A stretch of 40,096 nucleotides of DNA. It comes from a bacterium (lineage in GTDB: Bacteria > Verrucomicrobiota > Kiritimatiellia > RFP12 > UBA1067). Each line of letters starts with the position of its first letter. Within the stretch, counting starts at the first letter, position 1. The position numbers and the translations under genes were made by a program. This document shows, piece by piece, positions 26,968 through 37,313 of this stretch. The DNA is taken from the NCBI GenBank assembly GCA_025360845.1, contig JANYBJ010000315.1, positions 1 to 40,096 on the forward strand. The letters are read 5' to 3'. The notes beneath the pieces were generated by a model. It made no database searches. It was given only the letters and a program-made list of their open reading frames with translations, and was not told the origin of the DNA.

Positions 26968-27093
26968 GAATAAACCTTCCGTTAAACGCGCATTCAAGTG
27001 TTGCACAATGCCCCCGCCAAATCAAGAGCGGGCGCATTCCCGAAAATGAGGGTTGTCGAAGCGGCGCGGCGTGCCGTATACTCTCCCCCGTTT

Positions 27094-28191
27094 ATGCGAA
27101 TCCTCACCCGATACGTGCTGCGCGAATTCCTGGTGCCGCTGTCCTACTGCCTGATCGGCTTCTTGGGCGTTTACGTGCTTTTCGAACTGTTCGGCTCGTT
27201 CAACCGGATCGTCGAAGCGAAGCCCGAGTTTCTGACGGTGCTCTCGTTTTTCGCGGGTTACCTCTCGCCCTATCTGGAATGGCTGATCCCCGCGGCTCTG
27301 CTGCTGGCCACGCTCTACACCATGTGGAACTTCTGCCGCCACAGCGAGATCACGGCCATGCGCGCCAGCGGGATCGGCTTCTTGGTCATCGTCCGTCCGC
27401 TGCTGGCGGTAGCCTGTCTCATGGCCGTCTTCGTCGCCTGCAACAACGAGTTTTACGCGCCCTGGGCCGCCGAGCAGGCCCGCGCGTACCGCGAAAACCG
27501 GTTCACCCTGGCGGACTCCTTGGTCCAGGAGAACACGCCCTATATCAACCAGCAGGCCGGGCGCGTCTGGCGCATCAACAAGATGACGCTCGACAACCCG
27601 CGCCTGCTCGAAGGCGTGCGCCTCTCGTTCGACCGTCCCGACGGCAGCCGCCAGCTTGACATCACCTGCCGCAAGGCCGAATATCTCGACGGCCAGTGGT
27701 GGTTCTTTTATCCGCAGTACCAGCACTTCGACGAGCTGAACAACCCCGTCGCAAATCCCACACCCGCCCTTGCGGGCCTCGTGATCCGCTCCTTCCCGGA
27801 GCTCACCGAGACCCCTCGCGACTTCCTGCTCATGAACAAGGCGTGGGAGTATTACACGATCCGCGACATGTTCCACTATCTCAAGACGCACCCCAATCTT
27901 GAGGCGAAAGAGGTCGCCTCCAAGACGTTCGACATTCACGCCCGCCTGGCTGCGCCGTTTTCCTGCCTGATCATCACCCTGTTCGCGATCCCCGCGGGTG
28001 TCGCCACCGGACGTCAGAGTGTCTTCAAGGGCGTGATCTACGCGGTCGCCATGTTCTTCGGGTTCTACGCCGCTTCGCTCGGCTGCATGGTGCTGACCAA
28101 GAACCAGTTTATCCCCGTCCTGCTTGGGGCCTGGCTCCCCAACGCGCTCTTCCTCGCCGCCGGCGGATACCTCTTCTCCCGCCAGCGTTAA
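27094..28191 (+). CDS. LptF/LptG (YjgP/YjgQ) family LPS export permease
   Basis: MRILTRYVLREFLVPLSYCLIGFLGVYVLFELF; ITAMRASGIGFLVIVRPLL. Confidence 0.88.
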   Translation: MRILTRYVLREFLVPLSYCLIGFLGVYVLFELFGSFNRIVEAKPEFLTVLSFFAGYLSPYLEWLIPAALLLATLYTMWNFCRHSEITAMRASGIGFLVIVRPLLAVACLMAVFVACNNEFYAPWAAEQARAYRENRFTLADSLVQENTPYINQQAGRVWRINKMTLDNPRLLEGVRLSFDRPDGSRQLDITCRKAEYLDGQWWFFYPQYQHFDELNNPVANPTPALAGLVIRSFPELTETPRDFLLMNKAWEYYTIRDMFHYLKTHPNLEAKEVASKTFDIHARLAAPFSCLIITLFAIPAGVATGRQSVFKGVIYAVAMFFGFYAASLGCMVLTKNQFIPVLLGAWLPNALFLAAGGYLFSRQR

Positions 28192-28227
28192 TCCTTCCTG
28201 CGGCAGGCCTGATGGAACAGTGAGGCC

Positions 28228-28735
28228 GCGCTACCGACGCGTCGCCCATACCCACACGACCACAATCGCAAGCGACGCGAGCGTAACGGGGATGCCGCAT
28301 CGCGCGTGCTTGCGGAAGGTCAACGTCACGCCGAACCCCCGCGCCTGCTCGATCACGATCAGGTTCGCGATGCTGCCGATGGTGTGATGAGGTTGCCGGC
28401 GAAGGTGCTCGCCAGCGCCAGCACGTACCACGCTCGGCGGGCGCCCCGCCGAGGAACCTCACCAGCAGCATCACCGCCGGCACGTTGCTCACCAGGTTGC
28501 TCAGCAGCGCGCCCACACCTGTCAACGCGTAAGGGCTCGCCACGGCCACGCCATGGCCCCCCAGCCACGCGAGCAGCCGCTCGGGTGCCCCGGTCGTCTC
28601 GATCCCCGCGATCACGACGAAGAGCCCGCAGTGAGCGCCGTGATCTCGCGCGGAACCCGCGTGAAGAAAAGGGCCATCACCGCGCCTGCGACCAGCTAAG
28701 AGGGTTCATTGTGGCCACCATCATACGTCATCACA
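28228..28735 (-). pseudogene. Degraded anion permease (ArsB/SLC13/citrate transporter-like) C-terminal fragment
   Basis: Homologous-looking segments in different minus frames: VAGAVMALFFTRVPREITAL / LFVVIAGIETTGA...GALLSNLVSNVPAVMLLVRFL / AWYVLALASTFAGNLIT / TIGSIANLIVIEQARGFGVTLTFRKHARCGIPVTLASLAIVVVWVW. Confidence 0.75.
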
Positions 28736-28781
28736 TCGGCAGCCGCAAAGCCGAGTTCACCTCGCCAGCCATTAGAGCCGG

Positions 28782-29330
28782 CTACTTCTTGGTCGGGTGT
28801 GGCTTCACGGGACTGGCGTTGCGCTTGGCGCCGGCGGGGCTGTTGGGCTTAGGCTTGTCGGTGGAACTGCGGGGCTTGGCCTCTTCGGCGGCCTCGGCGG
28901 AGCTGCCGCTGCCGGCGTCGCCGCGCTTGACGCTGACGCCCATCCGCTTGGCGCCGCAGCGCTTGGCGGCATCCATCGCCACGACCACCTTCTCGAAGGG
29001 CACGTCGCGGTCGGCGGCGATCACGACGGGCTGGTTTTCGGGGTCGGTCAGTTTGCTGTGGATGGCCTCGTAAACGCCGTCTTCGTCGACGGTCGTGCCG
29101 TCCACGCGGATAGCGCCGTCGCGCGTGACGTCGATCTGCACCAAACGGCGGGAATCCACCGGGTCATGGGCGGACTTGGTGGCGGGGAGGTTGATCTTGA
29201 TCTGCTCCTTCACGAGAAAGGGCGTCATGACCATGACGATGATGAGCAGCACCAGCGTGATGTCGATGAACGGGATCATGTTGATCTCCGCCACAAGCTG
29301 GTACTTATCGCTGGAAGAAGCTGTTTTCAC
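28782..29330 (-). CDS. exbD: ExbD/TolR biopolymer transport protein
   Basis: EINMIPFIDITLVLLIIVMVMTPFLVKEQIKINLP; VVIAADRDVPFEKVVVAMDAAKRCG. Confidence 0.92.
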   Translation of the reverse strand: MKTASSSDKYQLVAEINMIPFIDITLVLLIIVMVMTPFLVKEQIKINLPATKSAHDPVDSRRLVQIDVTRDGAIRVDGTTVDEDGVYEAIHSKLTDPENQPVVIAADRDVPFEKVVVAMDAAKRCGAKRMGVSVKRGDAGSGSSAEAAEEAKPRSSTDKPKPNSPAGAKRNASPVKPHPTKK

Positions 29331-29342
29331 AATGTGGCGGTT

Positions 29343-29999
29343 TCAGAAGCGCGGCACGGCACCTTGTGCCCCCGCGGGTGGTTGTGCCTGCTGCGCGTCA
29401 CGCTCCGACAACCAGGCCGCGAGTTCGTAGACGGCCAGCTCGGTCTCGCGGGCCAGGTTCTTGATCCGGTGGACACAGTAGTTGTAGGCGGCGACGGCCG
29501 GGATGGCGACCAGCAGGCCGCAGGCGGTTGTCACCAGCGCCTCGGCAATACCGGCTGAAACCACCTCGGTGCCGCCGGAATTCACGGCGATGCTGCCAAA
29601 CGCCTTAATGATGCCCACCACGGTACCGAACAGGCCGACGAACGGGGCGAGACTGGCAATGGTCCCCAGCGCCGCCACGCCCATCTCGATCTGGTGTACC
29701 TCCAACTCGATGGCGTGCGTCATGGCGGCTTCACGGTCGACGCGCGCGTCGAACACGGCCAAAGCGGCGCGGGCCACTGGAAAACTGTATTTGCCGCAGT
29801 AAGAACGGGCGGCGTCACGCCCGCGCTCCTCGGCAATGCGTATCACATGGCGCATGAACTTCAGGGCATCGCAACGGGTGCGCCGGAACGCCCGCCAACG
29901 GTCGATGAGCACGGCCGTGGAAAAGATCGACATCAAGAGCAGGACGGAAAGCACCGGCCAGCCTTGCTTGAACATCGAGAAGAGTGAGAAATCATGCAT
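29343..29999 (-). CDS. exbB: MotA/TolQ/ExbB proton channel protein
   Basis: [28 protein letters not shown]...[26 protein letters not shown]; upstream of exbD. Confidence 0.93.
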   Translation of the reverse strand: MHDFSLFSMFKQGWPVLSVLLLMSIFSTAVLIDRWRAFRRTRCDALKFMRHVIRIAEERGRDAARSYCGKYSFPVARAALAVFDARVDREAAMTHAIELEVHQIEMGVAALGTIASLAPFVGLFGTVVGIIKAFGSIAVNSGGTEVVSAGIAEALVTTACGLLVAIPAVAAYNYCVHRIKNLARETELAVYELAAWLSERDAQQAQPPAGAQGAVPRF

Positions 30000-30185
30000 A
30001 ATAGGACATCTGGCGCGTACCGCGCCGCAACGAAATGAACGATTGAAAAATGGATTTAATTCTCTCACATGCGGCGGAGGAAGTCAAACCTGCGCCCCCG
30101 CGGAAAGGTCCGTTTTTTCTGTCGTTGACATCCGACAAATAATCTCCATTATATGGCTTTTACAGTGACAACAAAGGGGTCCGAG

Positions 30186-30845
30186 ATGTTGATTGAATTG
30201 TTCGAGATGACGGTGCGTTTCGTAGAGCAAACGGGATACCTGGGCGTTTTGATCATGATGACACTGGAAAGCACGTTCATCCCGTTGCCCAGCGAGTTGG
30301 TCATGCCGCAGGCGGGCTACCTTGCCGCCACGGGAAAGATGAACATCTGGATCGCCATCCTGATGGCCACGATCGGCAGCGTCCTGGGCGCACTGATCAA
30401 CTACGGGCTGGCCTACTGGCTGGGACGCCCGTTCTTCCTGAAATACGGCAAGTACGTATTGTGCCCCCCGCACAAATTCGCCAAGATGGAAACGTTCTTC
30501 CTGCGCCACGGCGAGGTGGGCACCTTCACCGGACGGCTGATCCTCGGCGTGCGGCACTTCATCTCTTTCCCGGCCGGTCTGGCACACATGAATCTCACGC
30601 GGTTCTGCCTGTATACGGGCGTGGGGGCCGGCCTCTGGGCGGCGGTTCTGGCCTGGATCGGCTATTTTGCGGGCAAGAACCAGGCGCTCCTGCACACGTA
30701 TTACCGCGAGGCGGCCCTGTCGTTGTGCGTGTTCTGTGTGCTGGTGCTGGCGGTTTACACCTTTTTCCACCGCCGCCGCCAGGCGCGGCTGGCACTCGCC
30801 GGCACAGCCGCCGAACCGGGGCCGTCGAGTGCCGCTAAACTCTGA
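30186..30845 (+). CDS. DedA-family membrane protein
   Basis: MLIELFEMTVRFVEQTGYLGVLIMMTLESTFIPLPSELVMPQAGYLAATG; GRLILGVRHFISFPAGLAHMN. Confidence 0.92.
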   Translation: MLIELFEMTVRFVEQTGYLGVLIMMTLESTFIPLPSELVMPQAGYLAATGKMNIWIAILMATIGSVLGALINYGLAYWLGRPFFLKYGKYVLCPPHKFAKMETFFLRHGEVGTFTGRLILGVRHFISFPAGLAHMNLTRFCLYTGVGAGLWAAVLAWIGYFAGKNQALLHTYYREAALSLCVFCVLVLAVYTFFHRRRQARLALAGTAAEPGPSSAAKL

Positions 30846-32799
30846 TCGGGAGCACGACGAAGGGTATGCCGCTCTGATAGAACTTCCGCTGGAGCGAAAA
30901 GACCGTGCCGTTGTGGAGCCAGCGGGTCCAGAGCGACTCCCTGGGGAACACCAGCTGCCCGCCGAAGATCACCGCATGCGGAAACCGCTGTGAAACAGCG
31001 GCAATGACCTTGTCGGCCTCCTCAAGGACGTCAACCCCCATATAGGCCAGTCCCTCGGAATAGTTCCCGTGACGCTGCATGAGTTCCACATAGCGCGCCA
31101 GATCTTTCTTGATCTGCGCGTCCAGATTGCTCACCTCGGACGCACCCTTGAAATTCCCCGCGTCGATCACGCCGATCTGGACAAAAATAAAGTTCTTAAA
31201 CTCCTTGCCGAAGAAGCGGGTGACATTGTACAGCGTGTGCAGCCCAAGGCCGTTGAACCCGTTCACCAGCACAACCGCCGTGCGGACCGCCGGATCGAAG
31301 ACGGGCACTTTCTCCATGACCTTCGGCTCTTTCGAGGCCATGTGAACCAGCGAGTTCAAGTGGCGGAGCATCTTGGCGACCTCGAGATAATGCCTTTTGA
31401 TGAGAACCGCCACAAAGATGAGAGAGCCCGTAACAAACAGGGTGATCCACCCGCCTTCATTGAATTTGAGGACCACCACTGAAACGAGGATCACCGTTGT
31501 CAGCATAAGGCCTGACCCGCTGACGAGGAGGCTGCGTTTCCACTTCTGATCCGACTCCTTGCGAAGGCTCCACCAATGCTTCGACATCCCAAGTTGGGAC
31601 AAGAAGAACGTGATGAAGACGTTGATGCTGTAGAAGATCACCAGGAGCTGGACCTTGCCGTGCGCAAGAACAACGGTCACCAGCGCGGCCGCACCCATGA
31701 TCAGAATGCCGTTCTGGGTCACCAGCCTGTCGCTCAGGTTTGCGAATTTGTTGGGGAACCAGCGGTCAAGCGCCATGTTCGCAATAACCCTTGGCCCCCC
31801 CAGAAAACCTGTCTGCGCGGCCACGAACAACAAAAGCGCTTCCGAAAGAAGGGTCGTGATCACAAAAACCGTTCCCCACCGGCCCCAGCCGCTTGTCATC
31901 GCCTCAAAAAGAACGGCATTGAGCGTTTTGCCCGGCTGAGGGCTCACCTTGAAAAGAAGATAAGCGACCATCAGCCCAAAAACGGTAAAGGCCAAAGACC
32001 AGACCATATAGGTCATGGTCCGCTTGCCTGTCTGAACCTTGGGTTCCCGCAGGATATTGAGCCCGTTGCTGACCGCTTCGATGCCCGTATACGTACCCGC
32101 ACCCAGGCTGTAGGAGCGGAAGATCAGCATGAGAACCCCCCACACGCCGATCTGGGCTGACGCGGCCCGGGCCTCCTTGGAGACATCGGCTACGATCTGC
32201 GGCACCTGCCCCGCATTCGTCAAGAAAGCATAAAGGATCACAAAGATGTGCGTCGCCACAAACACCAGGAAAATGGGAATCAGCGGCTCGACACTTTCCC
32301 GGGCGCCGCGCATGTTGAGGACGATCAAAACAACAATGACAACGACCGAGGCTTCGACCTTAAATACAAGCCATTCGTTGGGCAAAAAGCTGAACAGGGC
32401 CTCCACGCCGCTGGCCGCCGAAAGGGCGATGGTCAGAACATAGTCGATGAGCAGCGCGCAGCCCGAGACCATGCCCACGTTCGGGCTGAGCAGTTTGCTG
32501 GCGACCAGATAACCGCCGCCGCCGGTTGGAAAAAGCTCAATGATCTGTGAATAGCTCGCGCTGATGAGGAACACCGTGCCAACCGTCGCCAAAGCCACGA
32601 ACACGCTCAGATAGGTGTGTCCCTGCAACGCCACAAAAGCGGCTTCAGGACCATAACACGAGGAGGACAAGCCGTCCGCTCCCAGACCGATCCATGCCAG
32701 GAAAGCGATGAGCGATATCTTGTGGAACACATCGTGGTCAAACGGACTCTTGGCCCTGCCGATGAAAACGTGTTTAATCTGTCGGACAAAACTCTTCAT
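30835..32799 (-). CDS. APC-superfamily amino acid/cation permease
   Basis: MKSFVRQIKHVFIG...FLAWIGLGADGLSSSCYGPEAAFVAL; SYSQIIELFPTGGGGYLVASKLL; multiple TM segments. Confidence 0.88.
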   Translation of the reverse strand: MKSFVRQIKHVFIGRAKSPFDHDVFHKISLIAFLAWIGLGADGLSSSCYGPEAAFVALQGHTYLSVFVALATVGTVFLISASYSQIIELFPTGGGGYLVASKLLSPNVGMVSGCALLIDYVLTIALSAASGVEALFSFLPNEWLVFKVEASVVVIVVLIVLNMRGARESVEPLIPIFLVFVATHIFVILYAFLTNAGQVPQIVADVSKEARAASAQIGVWGVLMLIFRSYSLGAGTYTGIEAVSNGLNILREPKVQTGKRTMTYMVWSLAFTVFGLMVAYLLFKVSPQPGKTLNAVLFEAMTSGWGRWGTVFVITTLLSEALLLFVAAQTGFLGGPRVIANMALDRWFPNKFANLSDRLVTQNGILIMGAAALVTVVLAHGKVQLLVIFYSINVFITFFLSQLGMSKHWWSLRKESDQKWKRSLLVSGSGLMLTTVILVSVVVLKFNEGGWITLFVTGSLIFVAVLIKRHYLEVAKMLRHLNSLVHMASKEPKVMEKVPVFDPAVRTAVVLVNGFNGLGLHTLYNVTRFFGKEFKNFIFVQIGVIDAGNFKGASEVSNLDAQIKKDLARYVELMQRHGNYSEGLAYMGVDVLEEADKVIAAVSQRFPHAVIFGGQLVFPRESLWTRWLHNGTVFSLQRKFYQSGIPFVVLPIRV

Positions 32800-32887
32800 G
32801 AACAAACACCCGTACCCAGGCACGCGAAAAAACTGCGGGTGATTTTAAGCTCCCCCCTGCTCAAAAACCAGAAGAATCGTTGCTGTT

Positions 32888-34450
32888 TCACGGTTTCGCC
32901 GCAGCGACCCCCGGCTTCTGCGGCGCAGGTCCGCCGCCGAACGCGGCGTCGATCAGCGGCTGCGGCAGCGGGCGGGACAGCAAACTGACCAGCGGCACGA
33001 CCAGGAGGGGCAGGAACATCGTGATGGCCCCCGCGAGAGGCACGCCGTCTTGTCCCCACCGGGGAAAGAGGGTAAACGCGCTCGCCAGTCCGGCGGCGAT
33101 ACCCGCATAGACCCCCGCCAGCGAGGTCCGCCTCCAGAACAGGCCGTACAGGTACGGGGCGAGGAACACGCCGGCCAGCGTGCTCCACGACATGATCATC
33201 AGGTTCACGATGAAAACCGGCCGCTTCAGGGCGATGTAGAGCGAGCACCCCACAAACACGGCACACATGACGCGCAGCAAGACCATCGTCCGCTTGGAGT
33301 TGGCGTGCCGGTTCACGAACGCGCCGTAAAGGTCGATGGCAATGGCCGAACTGGACACCAGCACCAAGGACGACAGGCTGGACATGGAGGCCGAGAAAAC
33401 CATCAGCACGATCACCATGATGAGCACGGCGGGCAGGCCGGATGTCGTGATGAAATGCGGCATGATCTTATCCCAGATCGGCCCCTTCGGACTCATCAAC
33501 TCCGGCGGCAGTTTCGCGCCGTAGTAAAGGTGCGTCAGCGCGCCGCTGTAATAGGCGCCGAACGCCATGAAGAGCGCGAAAACACCGGCAATGACCATGG
33601 CCCGATTGACGTCGTCGCGACTGCGGATGGAGTAGAATTTTTGCACCATCTGGGGCAGCGCCCACGGCCCGAAGCTCGTGATCAGCACCAGCGACAACAG
33701 CGTGAGCCAGCCCGGCACGCTCACCGCCAGCCAGCTTCCGGCCCCCAGCGCCTTCACGCTTCCCAGTCCCGGCGCGAACGACGGGTTTGACAGCAGCTTG
33801 CCCGTGGCCTGAACGAAGCCGCCGATCTCCGGCCGGTGCGCCAGGAGATAGACCATAATCATCACGCCAACGAACTCAATGATCCCCCGGATGAAATCGC
33901 TGACGGCGACTGCAAAATAGCCTCCCATGACCAGATAGACGGCCGTCAGCGCGGTCAAGAAGTAAAGCGCGCTTTCGTAGGAGATGTGGAGGGTCATCTC
34001 GAAGAGGTAACTTAAGCCCATCAGCACCGACGCCGAATACGGAACGAGGAAAATGAACACGACCAGAGCAGCGACGACCTGAAGCGGCTTGTGGCCGTAA
34101 CGCGCGCAGAGAAACTCCGGCATGGTGATGGCGTTCAGGCGGACCGTCATGTCCCGCGTCCGGCCCGCCAGCAGCTTCCATGCAAGGATGGTGCCGATGA
34201 GCGTGTTGCCGAGCACGATCCACATCGTGTGGATGCCGAACCCCCACCCTAGTTTGCCGGCGTAGCCGATGAACAGAACAGCCGAAAAATACGTGGTTCC
34301 ATAGGCAAAGGCACTCATCCACGGGCCCAGCGTGCGCCCGCCCAGAAAGAAATCCCCGACCGACCGGGTCCGCCGCATGCACCAGTAACCGATCCCCAGC
34401 ATCGCCAAGACATAGCTCACAACCACGCCCATATAGATCCACGAACTCAT
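32888..34450 (-). CDS. Sodium:solute symporter (SSS family)
   Basis: SVGDFFLGGRTLGPWMSAFAYGTTYFSAVLFIGYAGKLGWGFG; about 13 TM segments; FSASMSSLSSLVLVSSSAIAIDLYG. Confidence 0.9.
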   Translation of the reverse strand: MSSWIYMGVVVSYVLAMLGIGYWCMRRTRSVGDFFLGGRTLGPWMSAFAYGTTYFSAVLFIGYAGKLGWGFGIHTMWIVLGNTLIGTILAWKLLAGRTRDMTVRLNAITMPEFLCARYGHKPLQVVAALVVFIFLVPYSASVLMGLSYLFEMTLHISYESALYFLTALTAVYLVMGGYFAVAVSDFIRGIIEFVGVMIMVYLLAHRPEIGGFVQATGKLLSNPSFAPGLGSVKALGAGSWLAVSVPGWLTLLSLVLITSFGPWALPQMVQKFYSIRSRDDVNRAMVIAGVFALFMAFGAYYSGALTHLYYGAKLPPELMSPKGPIWDKIMPHFITTSGLPAVLIMVIVLMVFSASMSSLSSLVLVSSSAIAIDLYGAFVNRHANSKRTMVLLRVMCAVFVGCSLYIALKRPVFIVNLMIMSWSTLAGVFLAPYLYGLFWRRTSLAGVYAGIAAGLASAFTLFPRWGQDGVPLAGAITMFLPLLVVPLVSLLSRPLPQPLIDAAFGGGPAPQKPGVAAAKP

Positions 34451-34700
34451 CGTCTTCTCCCTGCTGTCCGCCTAAAAGCAGACGCTTTTCAATTGCCTTC
34501 ACCCGCTTTGAAATTATCAGATACGCTTAGGTTATTTCAAGCCCTATCTCCAGGGAGGTTTCGAATCGGGTGCCGTCCTGTCGCACCTGAGGAACGGGGT
34601 TGCAAATCCGGCTCAAAAGGGGGAAACTATCGCCTCATGAATTGAACCTTTGTTTCGCGCCCGTGAAACAAGGTGTTTGACGGATGAGCGGGGGACAAAG

Positions 34701-36515
34701 ATGAATTCGGCGTTTTTGGTGATCGCGGCGGCGTTGATACTCGTTCTCGCCTACCGCTTTCTGGGCGCCTTCATGGCCGCGAAAGTGCTGGCGCTGGATC
34801 CGACGCGCCGGGTCCCGTCCGAAACGCATCAGGACGGGCGCGACTACATGCCCACGAACAAGTGGGTCCTCATGGGGCACCATTTCGCCGCGATTGCGGG
34901 GGCGGGACCGCTGATCGGGCCGGTGCTGGCCGCGCAGTTCGGCTGGCTCCCCGGGGCGTTGTGGATCCTGATCGGCGCGGTGCTGGCGGGGGCGGTTCAT
35001 GACTCGGTCGTCCTGCTGGCCTCGGTGCGGCACCAGGGGCGTTCGATCGCGGAGATCGCACGCGAGATCATCGGCCCGCGTATGGGGCTCGTCACCTCCA
35101 TCGCCGTCCTCCTCATCCTGGTCATCGCCATGGCCGGGCTCGGCATTCCGGTCGTCAACGCGCTGAAGGAATCGCCGTGGGGCACCTTCACTGTCGGCTT
35201 CACGATCCCGGTCGCCTTCTTTGTCGGGCTCTACCTGAAGTTCCTCAGGCCGGGGAAGATCGTCGAGGCGACGGTGATCGGCATGACCCTGATCCTGCTC
35301 GGTGTCGCCGCCGGTCCCTACGTGAAGGAGCTGGCGTGGGCGCACTACATTTCCTTGGATGAGAAAACGATGTCGGTGGTGCTGGCGGCGTACGGCTTTC
35401 TTGCGGCGGCGCTGCCGGTCTGGCTCCTGCTCCTGCCGCGCGATTACCTGAGCACCTACATGAAGCTCGGCGTCATCTTTGCCTTGGCCATCGGCATTCT
35501 CATCGTGCATCCGGAGATCAAAATGCCGGCGCTGACGAAATTTACGGCCGGCGGCGGGCCGGTGATTCCCGGCAAACTCTTTCCGTTCCTTTTCGTCACG
35601 ATCGCCTGCGGCGCGCTTTCCGGTTTCCACGCGCTGATCAGCTCCGGCACGACGCCGAAGCTGATCCGCAACGAGCGCGACATCCTGCCGATCGGCTACG
35701 GCGCGATGCTGCTGGAGGCGTTTGTCGCCCTCATGGCGCTGGTGTCCGCCACCGTGCTGCCGATGCCCGACTACTTCGCGATCAACGCCAGGCCCGAAGC
35801 CTTCGCGGCCCTCGGCATGGTGCCGGAACAGCTCGCCGACCTCTCGAAGCTGGCCGGAGAGGATCTTGCCGGACGCCCCGGCGGCGCCGTCACGCTGGCG
35901 GCAGGCATGACCTGGATCTTCCACAAGATCCCGCTGCTGAACCGGCTGATGGGGTTCTGGTACCACTTCTGCATCATGTTCGAGGCGCTGTTCATCCTCA
36001 CCACGATCGATGCCGGCACGCGCGTCGGCCGATATCTGCTTCAGGACTTCGCGGGGCACGTGTGGAAACCGCTCGGCGACAAGTCGCGGTGGGGAAACAT
36101 CATCGTTTTCTCCGCGCTGTTTTCCGCCGCCTGGGGCTGGCTGCTTTATACCGGCGACGTCAAGACGCTCTGGCCGCTGTTCGGTGTCGCCAACCAGATG
36201 CTGGGCATCATCGCCTTCGGCGTCGGCACCGCCTTCCTCATCCGCACCGGCAAGGCGAAGTATCTTTGGGTCACGCTGGTCCCGATGGCGTTCGTGCTGA
36301 CGACCACGCTGACGGCGGCCGTGCTCAACATCACCGGCAACTTCCTGCCGAAGAAAAACTATTTGCTCGCCGGGATCTCCGTGCTGCTGATCCTGCTGGT
36401 GGCCGCCGTCACTGTCGAGAGCATCGCCGCCTGGGTCCGCCTGCTGCGGCATCGGCGCACCCCTGAAACCGCGCCCGCTCCTGATCCGCTCCCTGATCTG
36501 GATGTTCCCGATTAG
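34701..36515 (+). CDS. cstA: Carbon starvation protein CstA family transporter
   Basis: MGHHFAAIAGAGPLIGPVLAAQFGWLPG; ACGALSGFHALISSGTTPKLI; WPLFGVANQMLG. Confidence 0.95.
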   Translation: MNSAFLVIAAALILVLAYRFLGAFMAAKVLALDPTRRVPSETHQDGRDYMPTNKWVLMGHHFAAIAGAGPLIGPVLAAQFGWLPGALWILIGAVLAGAVHDSVVLLASVRHQGRSIAEIAREIIGPRMGLVTSIAVLLILVIAMAGLGIPVVNALKESPWGTFTVGFTIPVAFFVGLYLKFLRPGKIVEATVIGMTLILLGVAAGPYVKELAWAHYISLDEKTMSVVLAAYGFLAAALPVWLLLLPRDYLSTYMKLGVIFALAIGILIVHPEIKMPALTKFTAGGGPVIPGKLFPFLFVTIACGALSGFHALISSGTTPKLIRNERDILPIGYGAMLLEAFVALMALVSATVLPMPDYFAINARPEAFAALGMVPEQLADLSKLAGEDLAGRPGGAVTLAAGMTWIFHKIPLLNRLMGFWYHFCIMFEALFILTTIDAGTRVGRYLLQDFAGHVWKPLGDKSRWGNIIVFSALFSAAWGWLLYTGDVKTLWPLFGVANQMLGIIAFGVGTAFLIRTGKAKYLWVTLVPMAFVLTTTLTAAVLNITGNFLPKKNYLLAGISVLLILLVAAVTVESIAAWVRLLRHRRTPETAPAPDPLPDLDVPD

Positions 36516-36592
36516 AGCGCCCGCTCCTGTTTAGCTTGTGTCTGTCAGGGCCAATGCGGTATAAATCACAACAACACAGAAAAGAGAATCCT

Positions 36593-37246
36593 ATGAGTGA
36601 CGAAATCGAAAAACACACCGGCTCCGCCTTCGGCAAGCACTTGCGAGCCAGGCTGGTGTCGGGTCTGCTGGTGCTGATCCCCTTGGCGGTGACCCTTTTT
36701 GTCCTGAACCTGCTCTTCACGTCGCTCACGTCCTTCGCTCGCCCCGTGATGCGGCCTTGGGTGGGCGAACTGCCGGAGTGGGCACTGACGCTGATCGCCT
36801 TCTTTGTCACGGTGCTGCTGCTCTATTTTGTGGGCCTCATCACGAACCACATCATCGGACGCCGCCTGATCCATTGGGGTGAAACCCTGCTCATGAAACT
36901 GCCGATCGTGAAGTCCGTCTACTCCGCCTCCAAACAGGTGGTCGAAACCTTCTCGTCCTCGACAAAGGCGGCCTTCAAGGCCGTGGTGCTCGTCGAGTTT
37001 CCGCGCAAAGGCTCGCTCGCCGTCGGTTTCATCACCGGCACGATCCTCAACCCCGACGGCAAGACGCTCTACAACGTGTTCGTCGCCACCACGCCCAACC
37101 CGACGACGGGGTTCCTCGTGATCTATCCCGAGGAAGAGGTCATCTTCACGGACATCTCGGTCGAGGACGGCATCAAAATGATCGTTTCGGGCGGCATGTT
37201 GTCTCCCACGTCCTATCAGAAAAAAGAGCCTTCGTTTCAAAGATAG
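36593..37246 (+). CDS. DUF502 family membrane protein
   Basis: LRARLVSGLLVLIPLAVTLFVLNLLF; KLPIVKSVYSASKQVVETF; FVATTPNPTTGFLVIYPEEEV. Confidence 0.9.
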   Translation: MSDEIEKHTGSAFGKHLRARLVSGLLVLIPLAVTLFVLNLLFTSLTSFARPVMRPWVGELPEWALTLIAFFVTVLLLYFVGLITNHIIGRRLIHWGETLLMKLPIVKSVYSASKQVVETFSSSTKAAFKAVVLVEFPRKGSLAVGFITGTILNPDGKTLYNVFVATTPNPTTGFLVIYPEEEVIFTDISVEDGIKMIVSGGMLSPTSYQKKEPSFQR

Positions 37247-37313
37247 GCTTGAACTCATACGTGCCGTCTGTCAAGCTATACGCAAATAATGATCCTTCAA
37301 AAGGAGCGACTGT

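Noticed and set aside
34635-36452. 605-aa minus-strand ORF antisense to cstA
   Set aside because: Low-complexity Arg/Asp/His/Gln-rich shadow frame; the plus strand encodes a convincing CstA.
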